DNA of 64,000 nt, from assembly GCF_020379485.1 (NCBI RefSeq), contig NC_063436.1:18715423-18779422 (forward strand). Direction: 5' to 3'. Each line of letters starts with the position of its first letter. Position 1 is the first letter of the stretch. The translations under genes were made by a program, and so were the position numbers. The notes beneath the pieces were generated by a model. That model had not been told where the DNA came from, searched no databases, and saw nothing but the letters and a program-made list of their open reading frames with translations. Of this stretch, positions 34,807-47,054 are shown piece after piece. Origin of the DNA: Brassica napus (taxonomy: Eukaryota > Streptophyta > Magnoliopsida > Brassicales > Brassicaceae).

Positions 34807-35785
34807 TTCAAATAAAGAGGTCGTTTGGTAACATGTTCATGTATACATTTATCAAAAACAAAAACATGTTTGGGTATATATATAATCCACGTTAATATAT
34901 ACCTATATGTATTTCTGTTATGAATTAGTGAAATATATAATTTATATGCTTATGCGCTACTGCTAACATAAGGGGTTGGTTGAATATGGACCAGGATATG
35001 AAAATTCTGCACCAATAGGACACGATGACATGAAGACAGTTTGATGTTGTTTCTGATTTAAACTTTTATAAATATTCAGATTAGCTTGCATGGTTAAAAC
35101 TTACAAACTTCGTATGTTCTTCTTGTCACTGTAAAGGCTTACTAAGATCTTGTTTAATAAATACACACGTATCCATCACATGATGTATGTTGATACTTTA
35201 TTATGAGGAATCAAAAGCTTCTCGTTACAAAAGATCAAAAAGTGCTGATTATAAAGTGCATATGATAATGATTAATAGTTACTTATTTATTCTCGAATTA
35301 TTGGTAGTTGTTTATTACATAAGTGGAATCTGTATGTATGTTATTAAGTTTGCGATATTTACAAAAAAACCATGGGTTATTGCTCCCTACAACAATATGT
35401 TCGCCCTAATTCATATTCAAAACTAATACAAAATCAAATTATATTAAGCTCACCCAAATGGAAGAAAACTATAATACAAACTAATGGAAATCATGAGTTT
35501 TATTTCACCGTGCCCAAGTTTTCACAAACCTAGCTAAGACAATCCATAATTAAACCTTGAAAAAGCAAAGTGACCCGAAAATAAGAGAATTAGGGTTTTA
35601 AATAACAAATCAAAGATCTAAGTGATTAAGTAATTCCACTTAATTCGTAGAATTGAAATGATATCAATAGAGTAGTCGATGGGATCGACGTATATATAGC
35701 ACCATTGGTCAGAAAAAAAACTATAAGTGAAGATTGTTGCAATTTGCAAGGAGTATCTAAACTATTGTTTCTTAACTAACTAAGT
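34807..35785. repeat. Spacer repeat, copy b
   Basis: The second copy of the same segment (GACATGAAGACAGTTTGATG at about 35029, CATCACATGATGTA at about 35173). It ends at AAGGAGTATCTAAACTATTG. It lacks an adjoining 60-aa gene of its own: the next sequence is the 3' flank of copy 2. Confidence 0.7.
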
Positions 35786-36226
35786 TGACTTATGGATCAT
35801 GAGAAGATTAAAAATCAAAATTTATCTTATGAAAAACACTTTGCTTTAAATTTCCCAAAAAAAAACTAGATGAAACCTATTTCTGTAAATATATGTAAAT
35901 TTAAATTGAAAGGAAATTAATTTCACCAATCTATTCATTATATGAATTTGAACATTGTTACATATTTCAAATTTTTAACTGAGACCTGAATTCGTGTAAA
36001 GAACATGGTTACTCAAACTTATGCTTAGTAGCTTCACAGGTTCTTAAAGAAAGTTAAACCGATTAGTACTTAATTTTTTTATAAAAGTCGACGTTTTTAT
36101 TCATCTGTAACTCTTCATGATTCTTCCGGTTAAACTTATACACAAATCAACAACTTCCAAAACGCCACATGGCACGAGAGCTACTAACTTTAACGAGGCA
36201 AAAACCAAAAAAAAAAAAAAAACTCA

Positions 36227-36409
36227 TCACATGAATCCAACGAGAGGAATGGGAACGTTGGCGTAACTGTTCCGGCGACCGTCATGAACTGCCGGAAGCG
36301 GCGGATGAGGCTTACGGAAAGCTTCTTCTACTGATTCAGCCACGGTGGCGACAAGAACGACTGCCATCTTCACTAATTCGATGCAAAACTCCAGCTTCTG
36401 AGACACCAT
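36227..36409 (-). CDS. Conserved small protein, 60 aa, copy 2
   Basis: A near-identical paralogue of 30963-31145 (MVSQKLEFCIELVKMAV, ending NVPIPLVGFM), with the same length, TATA position and leader. Substitutions are conservative or neutral (for example VFVAAVAESL to VLVATVAESV) and the frame is intact, so both copies appear to be under protein-level constraint. Function is unknown. The 3' flank is shared too (AACGCCACATGGCACGAGAG at about 36160 and 30903). Confidence 0.75.
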   Translation of the reverse strand: MVSQKLEFCIELVKMAVVLVATVAESVEEAFRKPHPPLPAVHDGRRNSYANVPIPLVGFM

Positions 36410-36560
36410 ACTGTGTTTAATTTGTAGGAGAAAAATAAAAATATACTCTTCTTCGGTTTGTGTTTTGCGCTTTTGAGGTATGTGTTTCTTTCCCTCTATA
36501 TGTTTTCCGCGTCTCGAGAACTCTTGTCTTTGTGAGGTCTTACTTGTAAAAGCCGAGTTG

Positions 36561-36568
36561 TATTTATA
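36561..36568 (-). promoter_or_regulatory. TATA box of 60-aa gene copy 2
   Basis: TATAAATA on the minus strand, in the same relative position and sequence context as in copy 1 (31299-31307). Confidence 0.65.
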
Positions 36569-37039
36569 CACATTCACGTCGAGCATACAATGGATTATAA
36601 ATGACTTAATAGTTGGTTAATTGATATGCCACATGGCGTTTGTTTTGTTAGCAACTTTTCTCTGAAGATGATTTGTTGTACTTTCGTTTATCTGAAGAGC
36701 CAATATTCTTTGGGGGCATTACATGTGTAAACATACGTCAAACGTTGTTACTAACACAATAATTGCATAGGAGTGTCTATATACATATATTGTATATTAT
36801 ATTTATGCAAATATGTTTTTGTATATTTATCCTAGATACGATAGCATACAAAGAAAAATCGCTACAAGTGAATATAGGAATAGATAGATATCCAAATTAG
36901 ATAACGAATTTTAAAAATATATAATAGCTAAAACCAGGATAATCATCAACGATAATTAGCTAAACTAATCCCTAGAATCTAAAATTAGAGAGCTTTTCCT
37001 ACAACTAAATTTTCATGAAGTCTGCAAATAATTTGCTGT

Positions 37040-38455
37040 GTAGTTTAAAACTCAGATAAAGAAATCGTTTAATATAACATTTTCATGTATATATTTCTGA
37101 AAAATAACATGTTCATAATTATGTACATAATCCACATGAAAATACATGTTAGTATTGATGTTATATAATACTCCGTTATATAATTGATACACGTTATATA
37201 TAATAACAGACGCGTTGGTTGAATATGGATGAGGATGAAAAGTTCTGCACCAATAGAACACGAGTACATCAAGACAATTTGATGTTGTTTTTGTATGAAA
37301 CTTTTACGAATATTCTGATTAACTTTCATGGATAAAATACTTGCAAAACTTCGTATGTTCCCCCTGGCAGTGTAATGCTGACTAAGATATTTTTTAATAT
37401 ATACATGTGTATACATCACATGATGTAAGTTGATACTTCATATGAGGAATCAAAAGGTTCTCATATACAAAAGATCATAAAGCGCAAATGATAATGATTA
37501 TTAGTTTTTTTTTGTTTATTCTCGGATGCTTGGTAGTTGTTTATTACATAAAGTGGATATGTATGTCATTAAGTTTGCGATATTACAAATAATAACGTTG
37601 CATATTTGCTAAAATAATATGATCTTCCTTATTCAAATCAAATCTAATCTAAAATCAAATTGAATCAAACTTATCCAAAAGGAGGAAGACTGAAATCCAA
37701 AATAATGAAAACGATTTCACTGTGCCCCAGTTTCACAAACCTAGCAAAATAAATCCCTAACCACACCTTTAAAAGGCAAAGACGCAGAATGACCTGAAAA
37801 TAAGAAAATTAGGGGGTTTAAAGAACAAATCAAAGATCGATGATTAAGTAATTCCACTTAATTCGTGGGATCGAAATGAAAATCAATATAGTCGATGGGA
37901 CGTAGCACCATACTCAAAAGATGCATAAATGAGAAAAGTTATCATAGAATATTGTTGCTTATTGCAAGTTGCAAGTTGCAAGGAGTACCTAAACTATTGT
38001 TTGTTAAACTTTAAGCATCAAGCTTAATTAAACAAAGCACCAAAATTATCTAACCATATTCTAAGAGTCAACAAGACACATGCCACATGTTTCATCCTAG
38101 TCGTTCAAGTTCCTCCTACTTTTATCTTTTAAGATCAAACTTTATATTGTTGCCAGCTAGTGGCGATTTTAAGAAAAGTAGAAAATGTTTTAGAAGTAAC
38201 CAATAGTCAGTGTAGTGAATCTCATTTCCAGATTCTAATACAGTAATACCTATAACGTACGTGATGACTGCATCAAGAAAAGTGGAAACTCACTTTTCGT
38301 TTTATATTTTGTTTGTTTAGTTGTTGGTTTAGTGGATAAGAGCGTCAAATTATTCGTGTGTAACAAAGAACAACACGCACTTAGTTTGTTCTGAAGTTAC
38401 CATAAAGACAGATGGACAGAATTTTGGTGTATGTTTAATAAATTTATAATATATT
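37040..38455. repeat. Spacer repeat, copy c
   Basis: The third copy of the spacer segment, upstream of 60-aa gene copy 2. The shared order of landmarks runs from ACATGTTCATAATTATG to TTGGTGTATG. Small differences throughout indicate an older duplication than that of the dioxygenases. Confidence 0.7.
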
Positions 38456-39339
38456 GTATAATTAATTCAAAACGTTCTATGAAATTTAATTAGTCTTACT
38501 CTCATATTTTTGAATTTTGAACCATACGAATCAAAATGAAAAGAAAATTAGCTGGTATACTTTTTCTGAAAAAGCAAAATTTAAGTAGGTAAAAAACCTT
38601 TTGAAATCCATTGGTACTCTATTTAGATGACTATCCAGTCAGTTTATGAATTCGATCCAGCCAACATATATAGCTAATTTAGTCAAAATATTTATGAAAT
38701 GTTTTATTGAAAGACACGCACAAGTGAATATAACCTTGACCACACGAAGTTTGTTTAGCAACTTGGATATGATATAATGCGGAATACGTGTTATATTGCA
38801 TGCAACATGGAATTGGATTTCATATTCAAATGACTCTAAAGTCTCATATATACAATAAAAAATATGGATTACGGAAACGTAAGAAAATCTTGTGATGCAT
38901 GATGACCTTTAACGACCACATCTTCCTTTTTGATTATTTTGCTATTCCACAATCTTATCCACTTATTTCCCTTAATATATGAGCTTTCAAAACTTTAAAC
39001 TAATCAAGATCATAAAGTAAAAACTGATGACGATCATAATTATGTTTTAGCTTTTGTTCTGTTCCACTTCAAACCAAGTTGACCAATTATATATTTTTAG
39101 GTATATAATAAATTTCAAATGCAAATATGCAGTTTAAAAACAATAGGTATTTAGTAACCAATATTGAAGAGGCTAGTTGTGAATACCACAAAAAGTCTTA
39201 AGTAGGTGAATGTTTTCTGTCATTACTGCAAGGAGTTAACTCAAAATACTTCTAACAGAAACCACAAAAAGATGGATGCCACAAAAACAATATTGAATCC
39301 AAATGGCTAAGTGAATGATCATCAACCTTTCATCAGCCA

Positions 39340-40900
39340 TATGGATTGGGATTATCAATTAGTTATTATCTGAAAGAGATTAACTTTGTTGTGTGTTTAT
39401 GTGTTAGGCCAGTAAAGGCCAAGAAAGGAGGTGGTGGTGGAATAACCAAAGTATGTCAGCTTTCTCCACAACTTGACAAGTTTATTGGAACATCTCAGAT
39501 AGCTCGAACTGAGGTAATCGTCATCTAGTTCCTGTAGAGTGGTCTTTCAGATATGGTTTGGGGCTTATATTAAAATAGAAAGGTTTGCAAGACCCAAAGG
39601 ATGGAAGGAAGATACTATGTGACGAGTTCGCTGCATTCCTTGTAAAGTGCATTAGCATGTTGTTACAAATGAACAAGGCATTGTCCAAGCACATTTGGTC
39701 CCTTAGCTGATGGAGGAGATGGTTCTTTCCTTTTCATAGAAAGTTGTACATTCAAAATTTATAGGATTTTCAATCTTAGACCTAAGTCTCGATCCTAATT
39801 CGAAGCTACCTCTCCAACTATTTAAGGCAAATCAGAAATAGTAAACACTCTAGCGTAAACAGAGTCTTTCTTTTAGTTTTGAAAACACAAACTTTACAAT
39901 CTTTTAAATCTTCAACGGCTCGTTGCTCTCTCTCCTCATGTAAGTCTGATCAGGCTTATCAAAATCATGTTTAATTTTGTTGAATTCTAGTAGTCAACCG
40001 CTCCGTTTAATACACTGATTTTATGTCAGGGAAACTAATTTTTTTTATCTCAGGGTGTGTAAGTGTAACCGGTGAAAAGGGGACAAACGAAGAAGTGGAA
40101 GACGATTATGAAGAAGAAAGTGAATACGAAATTAGGAGTTTGCGAAAACGCAAGAAGAAAAAGTTAGTTTTATCAATCTCTCTCAGTTCTTTGTATTGTC
40201 CAGCTAGTTATCGCCACCTTGATGCATTTACTGTGGTGACAGCATTAGCCAGGACAGAGGTACATGGCTCACCTGAGTGAATCAGCTTCTCTTCGTCCTG
40301 TAACTCAAGTTCTGAACCTAACTCTCAGAGGTACTTATATAAGTTTCGGAACCGATGGTTTTGAGTGTAATGTTCCTACATTCTATGGGAGCCAGGTAAG
40401 CTTTTTAAACCGTATTATAATTTGTTGCTTGGCTCTGGTCTAGGAGAATCCGTTGGCTCTAGCTCTCCAAAAAATGGAAAGAAAAAAAATGGAAACAGAC
40501 GGAGGTAACAAAGCTATTTGAATTTCAGTGTGTCTGTTTTTCATCAAGGCATAAACAAATCATTCGGCCAGACACAGAGAGTGATGAACTAGACGAGAAT
40601 GATAAAAAGCCAAAGAAGGAAGGTTGTGTTCTTCTTACTCCAGATCCTCTTCCACCTTCGGATGCTCTTGTCAAGTTCTTCGGTGATGGTGAAAGTTCGT
40701 TGTCGAGGTTAGTACAGAGATTGTGGGAGTACATAAAACAGAATGAACTTCAGGTGTGCCATTTGCTCTCTACACTGGTTTATTTTTAAGTACTGCTTCC
40801 TTTTTGCTTCTTTACAACCTTTTTCACTACTTAGGATCCTTCTGACATATCGGTCTCAGAACTCATCACCAGCCACTTCATCAAGACCAAACACTGACTT
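39340..40900 (+). pseudogene. SWIB/MDM2-domain protein, decayed
   Basis: Three SWIB-like blocks occur in order. The first is 39408-39515 (GGGGGITKVCQLSPQL, then TSQIARTE at a good donor site), continuing at about 39582-39665 as GLQDPKDGRKILCDE and QMNKALSKHIW. A second N-terminal half lies at 40190-40260 (RHLDAFT, ALARTEV). The third is 40555-40755 (LPPSDALVKFFG, RLWEYIKQNELQ) followed by a DPSD exon and a stop. An acidic/basic linker is at 40075-40160. A one-base shift separates the two halves of the first domain (about 39555-39580), and key parts of the others are missing. The intact homologue is probably the nuclear protein AT3G19080, which fits the local gene order. I call it a pseudogene. 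Confidence 0.7.
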
Positions 40901-41522
40901 TCAACTTTCATAAAACGCTTTGACATAGATTAAAACTCAGTTTTCCTAAAAAGGTGTGTTTGTGTTGAGATTGAACCTTTGATTAAATACTACAAAAGAA
41001 GAATAAGAAGAGTAGCTTAGAAGAAGCTACAAAGGAATGGAAGAAGAAGAAGAATGAAGCAAAATAAGAAGCTTGAAGCGCAAGAAACAAAGAAAGAAGA
41101 AGAAGAAGCGTGAAGAGCAAGAAAAGAAGAGGAAGAAGAAGTCAAGGAAGAATACTTGATTGTGTAACTAGAAGTTTGATCATAGATACTTGATCATTGT
41201 GCTTCGTATTTGTGATAAAAAAACCTTTTAAGGCCTATCATATGGTATCTCTCTAATTAAAATGGAATCCAAAATCATCCATCAAATATTATTTACCATA
41301 AATGTTTATCAGATCTCTACTTAGAATTAGAACTTTGGAAGACATTATTTTTTAAACATAATTTTTAAATTAATTATATTATGTTCTTGTGCAGCAATCA
41401 GTGTAATATTGAATCTCTCTTATTAAAACAGAAATATTCATTTCGACCTAACCTTAAGTCATAGATTATATTATATTAAATGTTATTAGTAACTAAAAGA
41501 ACAATAGAATTTCAATTGTTAT

Positions 41523-43371
41523 AGGGTACTGCGCATGCCCCTCATGTTCCTCCTGCGCAAACAACCTCACAAAATGCTTCTCCTCTTCATCAAAACACTC
41601 TTCCTGCCATTGCTCCTCAGACAGCGAGAATGACAACAAGAGGTCAATTAGGGATTGTTAAACCGAGAAAGATATTTACCCTATTAACTCCCTCTGTCTC
41701 TCGCATTCCTACAACACACCAAAAAGCTTTGCTTGATCCATATTGGAACCCTGCAATGAATGAAGAGTACGATGCTCAGATTAAAAATAGAACTTGGAGG
41801 TTAGTTCCTCGGCCCTATGGAGCCAATGTTATTAACTCTATGTGGCTGTACAAATATAAGCATGATGCAGAGGGCGTCATAACTCGACCTAAGGCTAGGC
41901 TTGTGGCAAATGGCAAGACACATGAGGAGGGTATTGATTTCGATGAAACCGGTGTCAATTCGGGCAGTACTGAATATGCCTTTCAGTCGACAATGGGAGA
42001 TAAAACAACTTGACGTAAAGAATGATTTTCTTCATGGCACAATATCAGAGACAATCTACATGCACCAACCTCCAGGTTTCGTTGATAAGGAAAACCCTCA
42101 TCATGTGTGTAAATTGGACAAGGCTCTCTATGGACTCAAGCAGGCGCCGCGAACTTGGAACGCTCGCTTCAGTCAGTACCTCAAACAGCTAGGCTTTGTA
42201 ACTACTCGGTCTGATGCTTCCCTCTTCGTGTACAGCCACAACAACGACTTGGCCTATCTCCTCCTCTATGTCGATGACATCATTCTCACCGGCTCAAGCA
42301 AGTCTCTACTGCATCGCATTACCAACAGCCTCAAGAATGAATTTCCAATGTCTGACATGGGGCGGCTCAAGTACTTCCTCAGAATCAAGGTTGAATATAA
42401 CGCTGCAAGAATTCTTCTTTCGCAAAAGAACTATGCCTCTGAGATCATTCAACGCGCTGAGATGTCCAACTGCAAACCAATCTTAACCCCAGCTGACTTA
42501 AACTCCAAGTTGTCCTCAGAAGCAGGTGCTCGCATCTCCAATCCAAAACATTACAGAAGCTTGGCAAGGGCCCGCCAAGACATCTCTTATGCCGTGCAAC
42601 AATTGTGTCTGTTTATGCATGATCCAAGAGAGCAACACTACACGGCCTTGAAAAGGATCATTCGCTACATTCAAGGAACGCTCTCTTATGGACTGCAAAT
42701 CTACAAAACCAAGATCGACTCCTTAACAGCCTACTATGACGCGGACTGGGCCAGATGCCCAGACACAAGGAGACAACCTGGTTTCTTGGTCTTCCAAACG
42801 ACAACAAACTGTCTCCAGATCCAGCGCAGAAGCCGAAAACAGGGGGTGTGGCGAATACTGTTGCAGAAACTTGTTGGATAAGGAACTTGCTCTTGGAACT
42901 ACATATACCAATCCGCAAAGCCACACTCGTCTTCTGTGACAAACGTAAGATCTGTCTACTTGGCCTCAAACCATGTAAAACACCAGATAACAAAGCATGT
43001 TGAGCTCGACTTGCACTTTGTCAAAGAAAAGGTCGCTCTTGGTCAAGTGAAAGTACTTCATGTCCCAACAGCTTTCCAGTGCGCTGATATATTCGCCAAG
43101 GGGTTACCATCTTCCTTGTTCAACTCCTTCAGGTCCAGTTTAACCGTACACAGCAACGGCGATCAAACTGAGGAAGGGTGAAAGAATATACACATATTCT
43201 TATTCCGTTAATATACATTACGCATGTATTGCCTGTAATATAGGAAGATCGTGAAATCTTGTAACCTCTCGATGTATTTAAACTCTTGTACATATCAATA
43301 TCAATCAAGGGATTTTACAGAACTTTCATCAATATCAAGTGTGAGAGGAGTTTCATACGTTTCGACAATAA
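41523..43371 (+). mobile_element. 5'-truncated Copia retrotransposon
   Basis: The plus strand encodes the end of a Ty1/Copia polyprotein. The reverse transcriptase has QLDVKNDFLHG, then ALYGLKQAPRTW and the active-site YVDD at about 42270. RNase H follows (AETCWIRNLLLELHIPIRKA, ending HVPTAFQCADIFAKGLP). Frameshifts at about 41950 and 42770-42940 break it. Gag, protease, integrase and the 5' LTR are missing. A polypurine-like GAGGAAGGG precedes the 3' LTR. Confidence 0.85.
43179..43371 (+). repeat. 3' LTR of the Copia element
   Basis: It begins TGAAAGAATATACAC right after the polypurine tract and the end of the polyprotein, and probably ends TTTCGACA. The start is well supported. The end is set by the TG...CA rule alone, because no second LTR exists for comparison. 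Confidence 0.6.
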
Positions 43372-44334
43372 CAATCATCCCAAATCAATAGCAAATTGTA
43401 ACTCGTCTTCCTCATACTCTCCTCAAAATCGATGGAAAACCGGTCAGAAATAATTGACTGGAATCAGTAGAATCTGTCATTGGATCTCCGGACTATATTA
43501 ATATGATCAAGCGAGCTGAAACCTCTTTTAAAGTCTCACTCACAGTAAAACCTTTGTCCTTTTCTTCTTAAAATTCCTTCAAAATCTTACTCTCAGTTGA
43601 ATTGATTTGGGGTATCATGGTGTAGCTGAAGCTATTGCCAAACTGTAGAGTATACACCATAGAGTACATCTGAGTGTACACCATAATGTACACCATCGCA
43701 TACACTGGAGCATCTTTCTACAATGTTTGTATCTTATAGCATAAACATATGGTTAATGTTTATATCTTATAGCATTTGATTTTGGAAACTTATGATACAG
43801 TTTCTTCTTTGATTAAAAAATAATGAATTATCCCATTCCGTTTTAAAATAAATTGTGAATACTCCTTCTGCATTATATTTATATTTTGAATATTTAAATC
43901 TACAAAACCTATAAAATACTCATTTATTTACTTTTGAACCAAAAAGCCATTTATTAATTTTTTTAAAAAATATATTAAGTGATGACGCTATGCTTCAATT
44001 TCTTTTAAATTTACTGTAGATCTGAATCTTGAAATTGAAATCTATTTAGTTTTCCAGGATCTGTTCAAACTGATGGTATATTTCAGCATGAGTACTCTGC
44101 TCCAACAGGAGAAGATAGACCGGAAAATGAGTTCTGTAGATACAACATGAGGTGGCAAAAGAAAAGATGAGGATACGCCAAAAGTACAACAAGGAAATGG
44201 CAGTCATGGATGCTCCTATTGCAATACCAAAAGATAGCAAGAAGATGAAAGTTTGGTGAGACCTAAGCCGATTAGATCGGTAGTCTTTTTGATGTGGCGT
44301 TTTGTGAAATAAGAACACTACCGATATATATATT

Positions 44335-44366
<32 letters not shown>

Positions 44367-44710
44367 AATAAGGATTTCAATTATTTCTTTATCAATAGCA
44401 TTTCTTCAGATAAATCAATTTTCTTTTTTACCCAAAAAATATAAACTGTGAATTAGATATCTATTTTTGGTAAATTATGAGCGAGTATAATGTATTAATA
44501 TACCAAATAAATAAAACAGAATCTGGAATTATGCAAAACCACCTCCTTTCATCTAAATTAAAGGAGGTAAGTAGCTTAAATTAGATATATTGTAACACAT
44601 GATACATTTGACTTCTTATATATACATATACTTTCTTGTTTCTTTCTTGTTCTTTACACACAACAAATTTTCTAATAAAAAGCATAATCAATTCATTCAT
44701 ATTACCAAGG
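43372..44710. other. Spacer, mostly unassigned
   Basis: It contains a short imperfect array of TGTACACCAT-like units (43650-43705) and an AT microsatellite (44320-44370). A 90-residue hydrophobic open frame on the minus strand (44046-44318) has no recognisable family or supporting signals. Confidence 0.4.
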
Positions 44711-45566
44711 ATGAAAAAATCACTTATATTTTCATTTAATGTTTTAACCCTCTTCATTATTCTTGTACTAGGTTTGTGTCTATACTTTTGTAATATATAT
44801 TACATTTATTTTTAAGAGAAAGAATTTAGAATGTCTTTTTTTTTCTGCAACGTATCACTTTATTTTTTAATAAGCTAAGTTTTTCAGACATTTTGTTATA
44901 GTTCATTACACTATGAACTTACATGATATCTAAAGGCTATAAAATTATATACAGTAGTTTTCTGATAAATCTAGGAAACTGATATGCAAAAAGTATTTTG
45001 TGTTATTTCTTCGCCTATTTTGGCTAGATATATGGTTTTAATATATTATGAAAAATGCTTTTTTCTTAATCCAAATTTATGTTTACTGAGTAAATAAATT
45101 TTAAAGCTATAGTTTGTGTTTATGAAATAAAGTTGATGTATCATTTTACAAGGAAATTTACATGATACTTTTTTTTTTGGTATGAAATTTACATGATACT
45201 TATAGATATCTTTATATCAGATTAGCTACATGTTTTGTATACCTCAAATAATCAATGATTTTAAAAACTAAATAAAAATTATCTAAAATATTTTTCAGTA
45301 TTTGAAATTTGTCGGAAACATTTTTCTTTACATACACTGAGATTTATGTTGTATATATAACAGTGGCCGGAGCGATGGGGCAAGGGAATAAAAAAAAAGA
45401 TATTTGTCCCATATATCTAGATAACCAAAAGCCTGGAAGTTGTCACAACAAGCCAGCTTGCCTATCTGCGTGCAAGAAGAAGACAGAAGGGTTAGGGATG
45501 CAAGGAGTAAATACTGCTTGCGCCTCAGAACACAAATGCGTATGCTATGTCCCATGTCCAAAATGA
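44711..45566 (+). CDS. Defensin-like cysteine-rich secreted peptide, 2 exons, 87 aa
   Basis: Exons are 44711-44771 and 45364-45566 (GT-AG, phase 1; 264 nt). Exon 1 plus the start of exon 2 encode a secretion signal (MKKSLIFSFNVLTLFIILVL). The mature part starts near GQGNKKKD and has eight cysteines: DIC, GSC, PAC, SAC, TAC, HKC, VC and the final PC. The C-x3-C and C-x-C pairs are typical of the CS-alpha-beta fold of plant DEFL/LCR peptides. An intron splitting the signal peptide is standard for this family. A TATA-like stretch lies at 44618-44630. The peptide would be secreted. Roles in the family range from defence to pollen-pistil signalling and cannot be told here. There are no lesions. 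Confidence 0.85.
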
Positions 45567-45773
45567 TTACATTAGTTTATTGACAACAAAATTCATATAT
45601 ATTTATAATAAATTATGATGTGATTTATAGTAATCATTAAATAAGTTGTCAAATTATGATAACAATAAAATATGATCATTTGCAGATGTAGCGAATGACA
45701 AAATAAGTTGGAAAAGTTAATTACAATTATCAACTTCTAAATTTTGGGCGCAAATGAAAAAAAATTATGCATA

Positions 45774-45805
45774 CTAGACGAGCCCACGAGTATACACGCG
45801 GGCTT
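45774..45805 (-). mobile_element. Helitron 3' terminus (element extends right; 5' end not found)
   Basis: On the minus strand, a hairpin formed by AGCCCGCGTG...CGTGGGCT (45781-45804) is followed by CTAG (45777-45774) and then T. This is a clear Helitron 3' end. The matching TC start should lie to the right, before about 47050, but I could not place it. Confidence 0.55.
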
Positions 45806-47054
45806 GTCCTTAAAAATATTGTATTTTTGTTATATCTCAACTACATTTATGTTGTTGGCCATTTATATTTATTGTATAAAATACATATGTATCAATTTTG
45901 AACAATAGTCAAAATAATATTTACATAAAACTATTATATTCTATAACTTTTGTTGATTAAAATAGCTATAGAAAAGTACAAAGTTCAAAAGCTTTGTACT
46001 CTGGTCTTTGTTGGAAATATCCTGAAATCTACTGTGAGTGAAAACCGTAATTTCGAGGTTTGACAATCATATAATATTGGGTGGTTATAATATTTTTCTA
46101 GAAACCGTTTATAATCTATGAATTGAGAATTCATTGCTAATATTATATGATTCTACATATTTACACACCTAAGCAAATTAGACAAACAATAATTTGAGTT
46201 GGAAAGTAATGATATAAGCTTGTTATATCAACGTGGTGTTATTAACATAATAATGTGTTGAATACGATGTACACATACACGTGATGGCTAATTATTTGGG
46301 CTTGGCCCATAATTATAATTACTTAAACAGTTAAACCTAATTGTCCAACGCTTAGCACACTCGTGATATAGTGAGAGTACTTGAGACAATGGAGCAAAAG
46401 GGTTTTGATTAGCCGCATAACTCAAAACAATAAGACAAAATAGTTTGTTTTCTGAGATTTGATCTCGACAGCACTAGTATCCCGAAGGCACTAGTATCCC
46501 GTTTCGATCTAGTGGGTGGTTCATCTTATGGGTGGGAGAATTTACATTAAAACTATTTTATATCAAAATATATTTTAATTTTTTTATCAATATTTAAATT
46601 ATATTATTTTTTTGGAAAATTACTTTAAATGGTAATAATAACTATAATATGTTTTATTATAAAATCAAATTGTAAACTTTATTAAATGTTGTTGGTTTGA
46701 GTTGAAAGCACTACTAACTTTTTTGTTACAGAATAAAAATTTAAAAAATTAAAAAGTTAAGAAAATTATAATGATTTATATTTCTTTTTTTTTATTTCTA
46801 TTTCACGTCGATATAGTAGAGGAAAATCTAAAATAAAAATAACTAATGTTTTTTTTTTAATTTTTAAAAGTATATTTTAATACTATTACAATAATTAATT
46901 TTATCACGATAATAAAGCACAATGATCAATTTATGTTTCAGTAAAAACTAAAAAGAGATAATTTTCCAGTTAGCAGTAAAACTATCCAGTCATCAAAATT
47001 AGAGAGAGATAATTGATTAGGGGAAAAGGAAGTAATAACAAAGAAAAAAAAATA
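45806..47054. other. AT-rich stretch, probably transposon-derived
   Basis: No genes are visible. It is probably the body of the Helitron ending at 45774. The segment about 46009-46520 (starting TGTTGGAAATATCC, including CACTAGTATCCCG twice at 46473-46502) is less AT-rich and could be a solo LTR, which I cannot confirm. Confidence 0.35.

Noticed and set aside
41901..42881. Copia polyprotein as an intact active element
   Set aside because: Frameshifts in the reverse transcriptase/RNase H region and loss of gag, integrase and 5' LTR show it is dead.
44046..44318. 90-residue hydrophobic frame as a membrane protein gene
   Set aside because: No homology recognised, no promoter or splice context, and next to AT-rich repeats.
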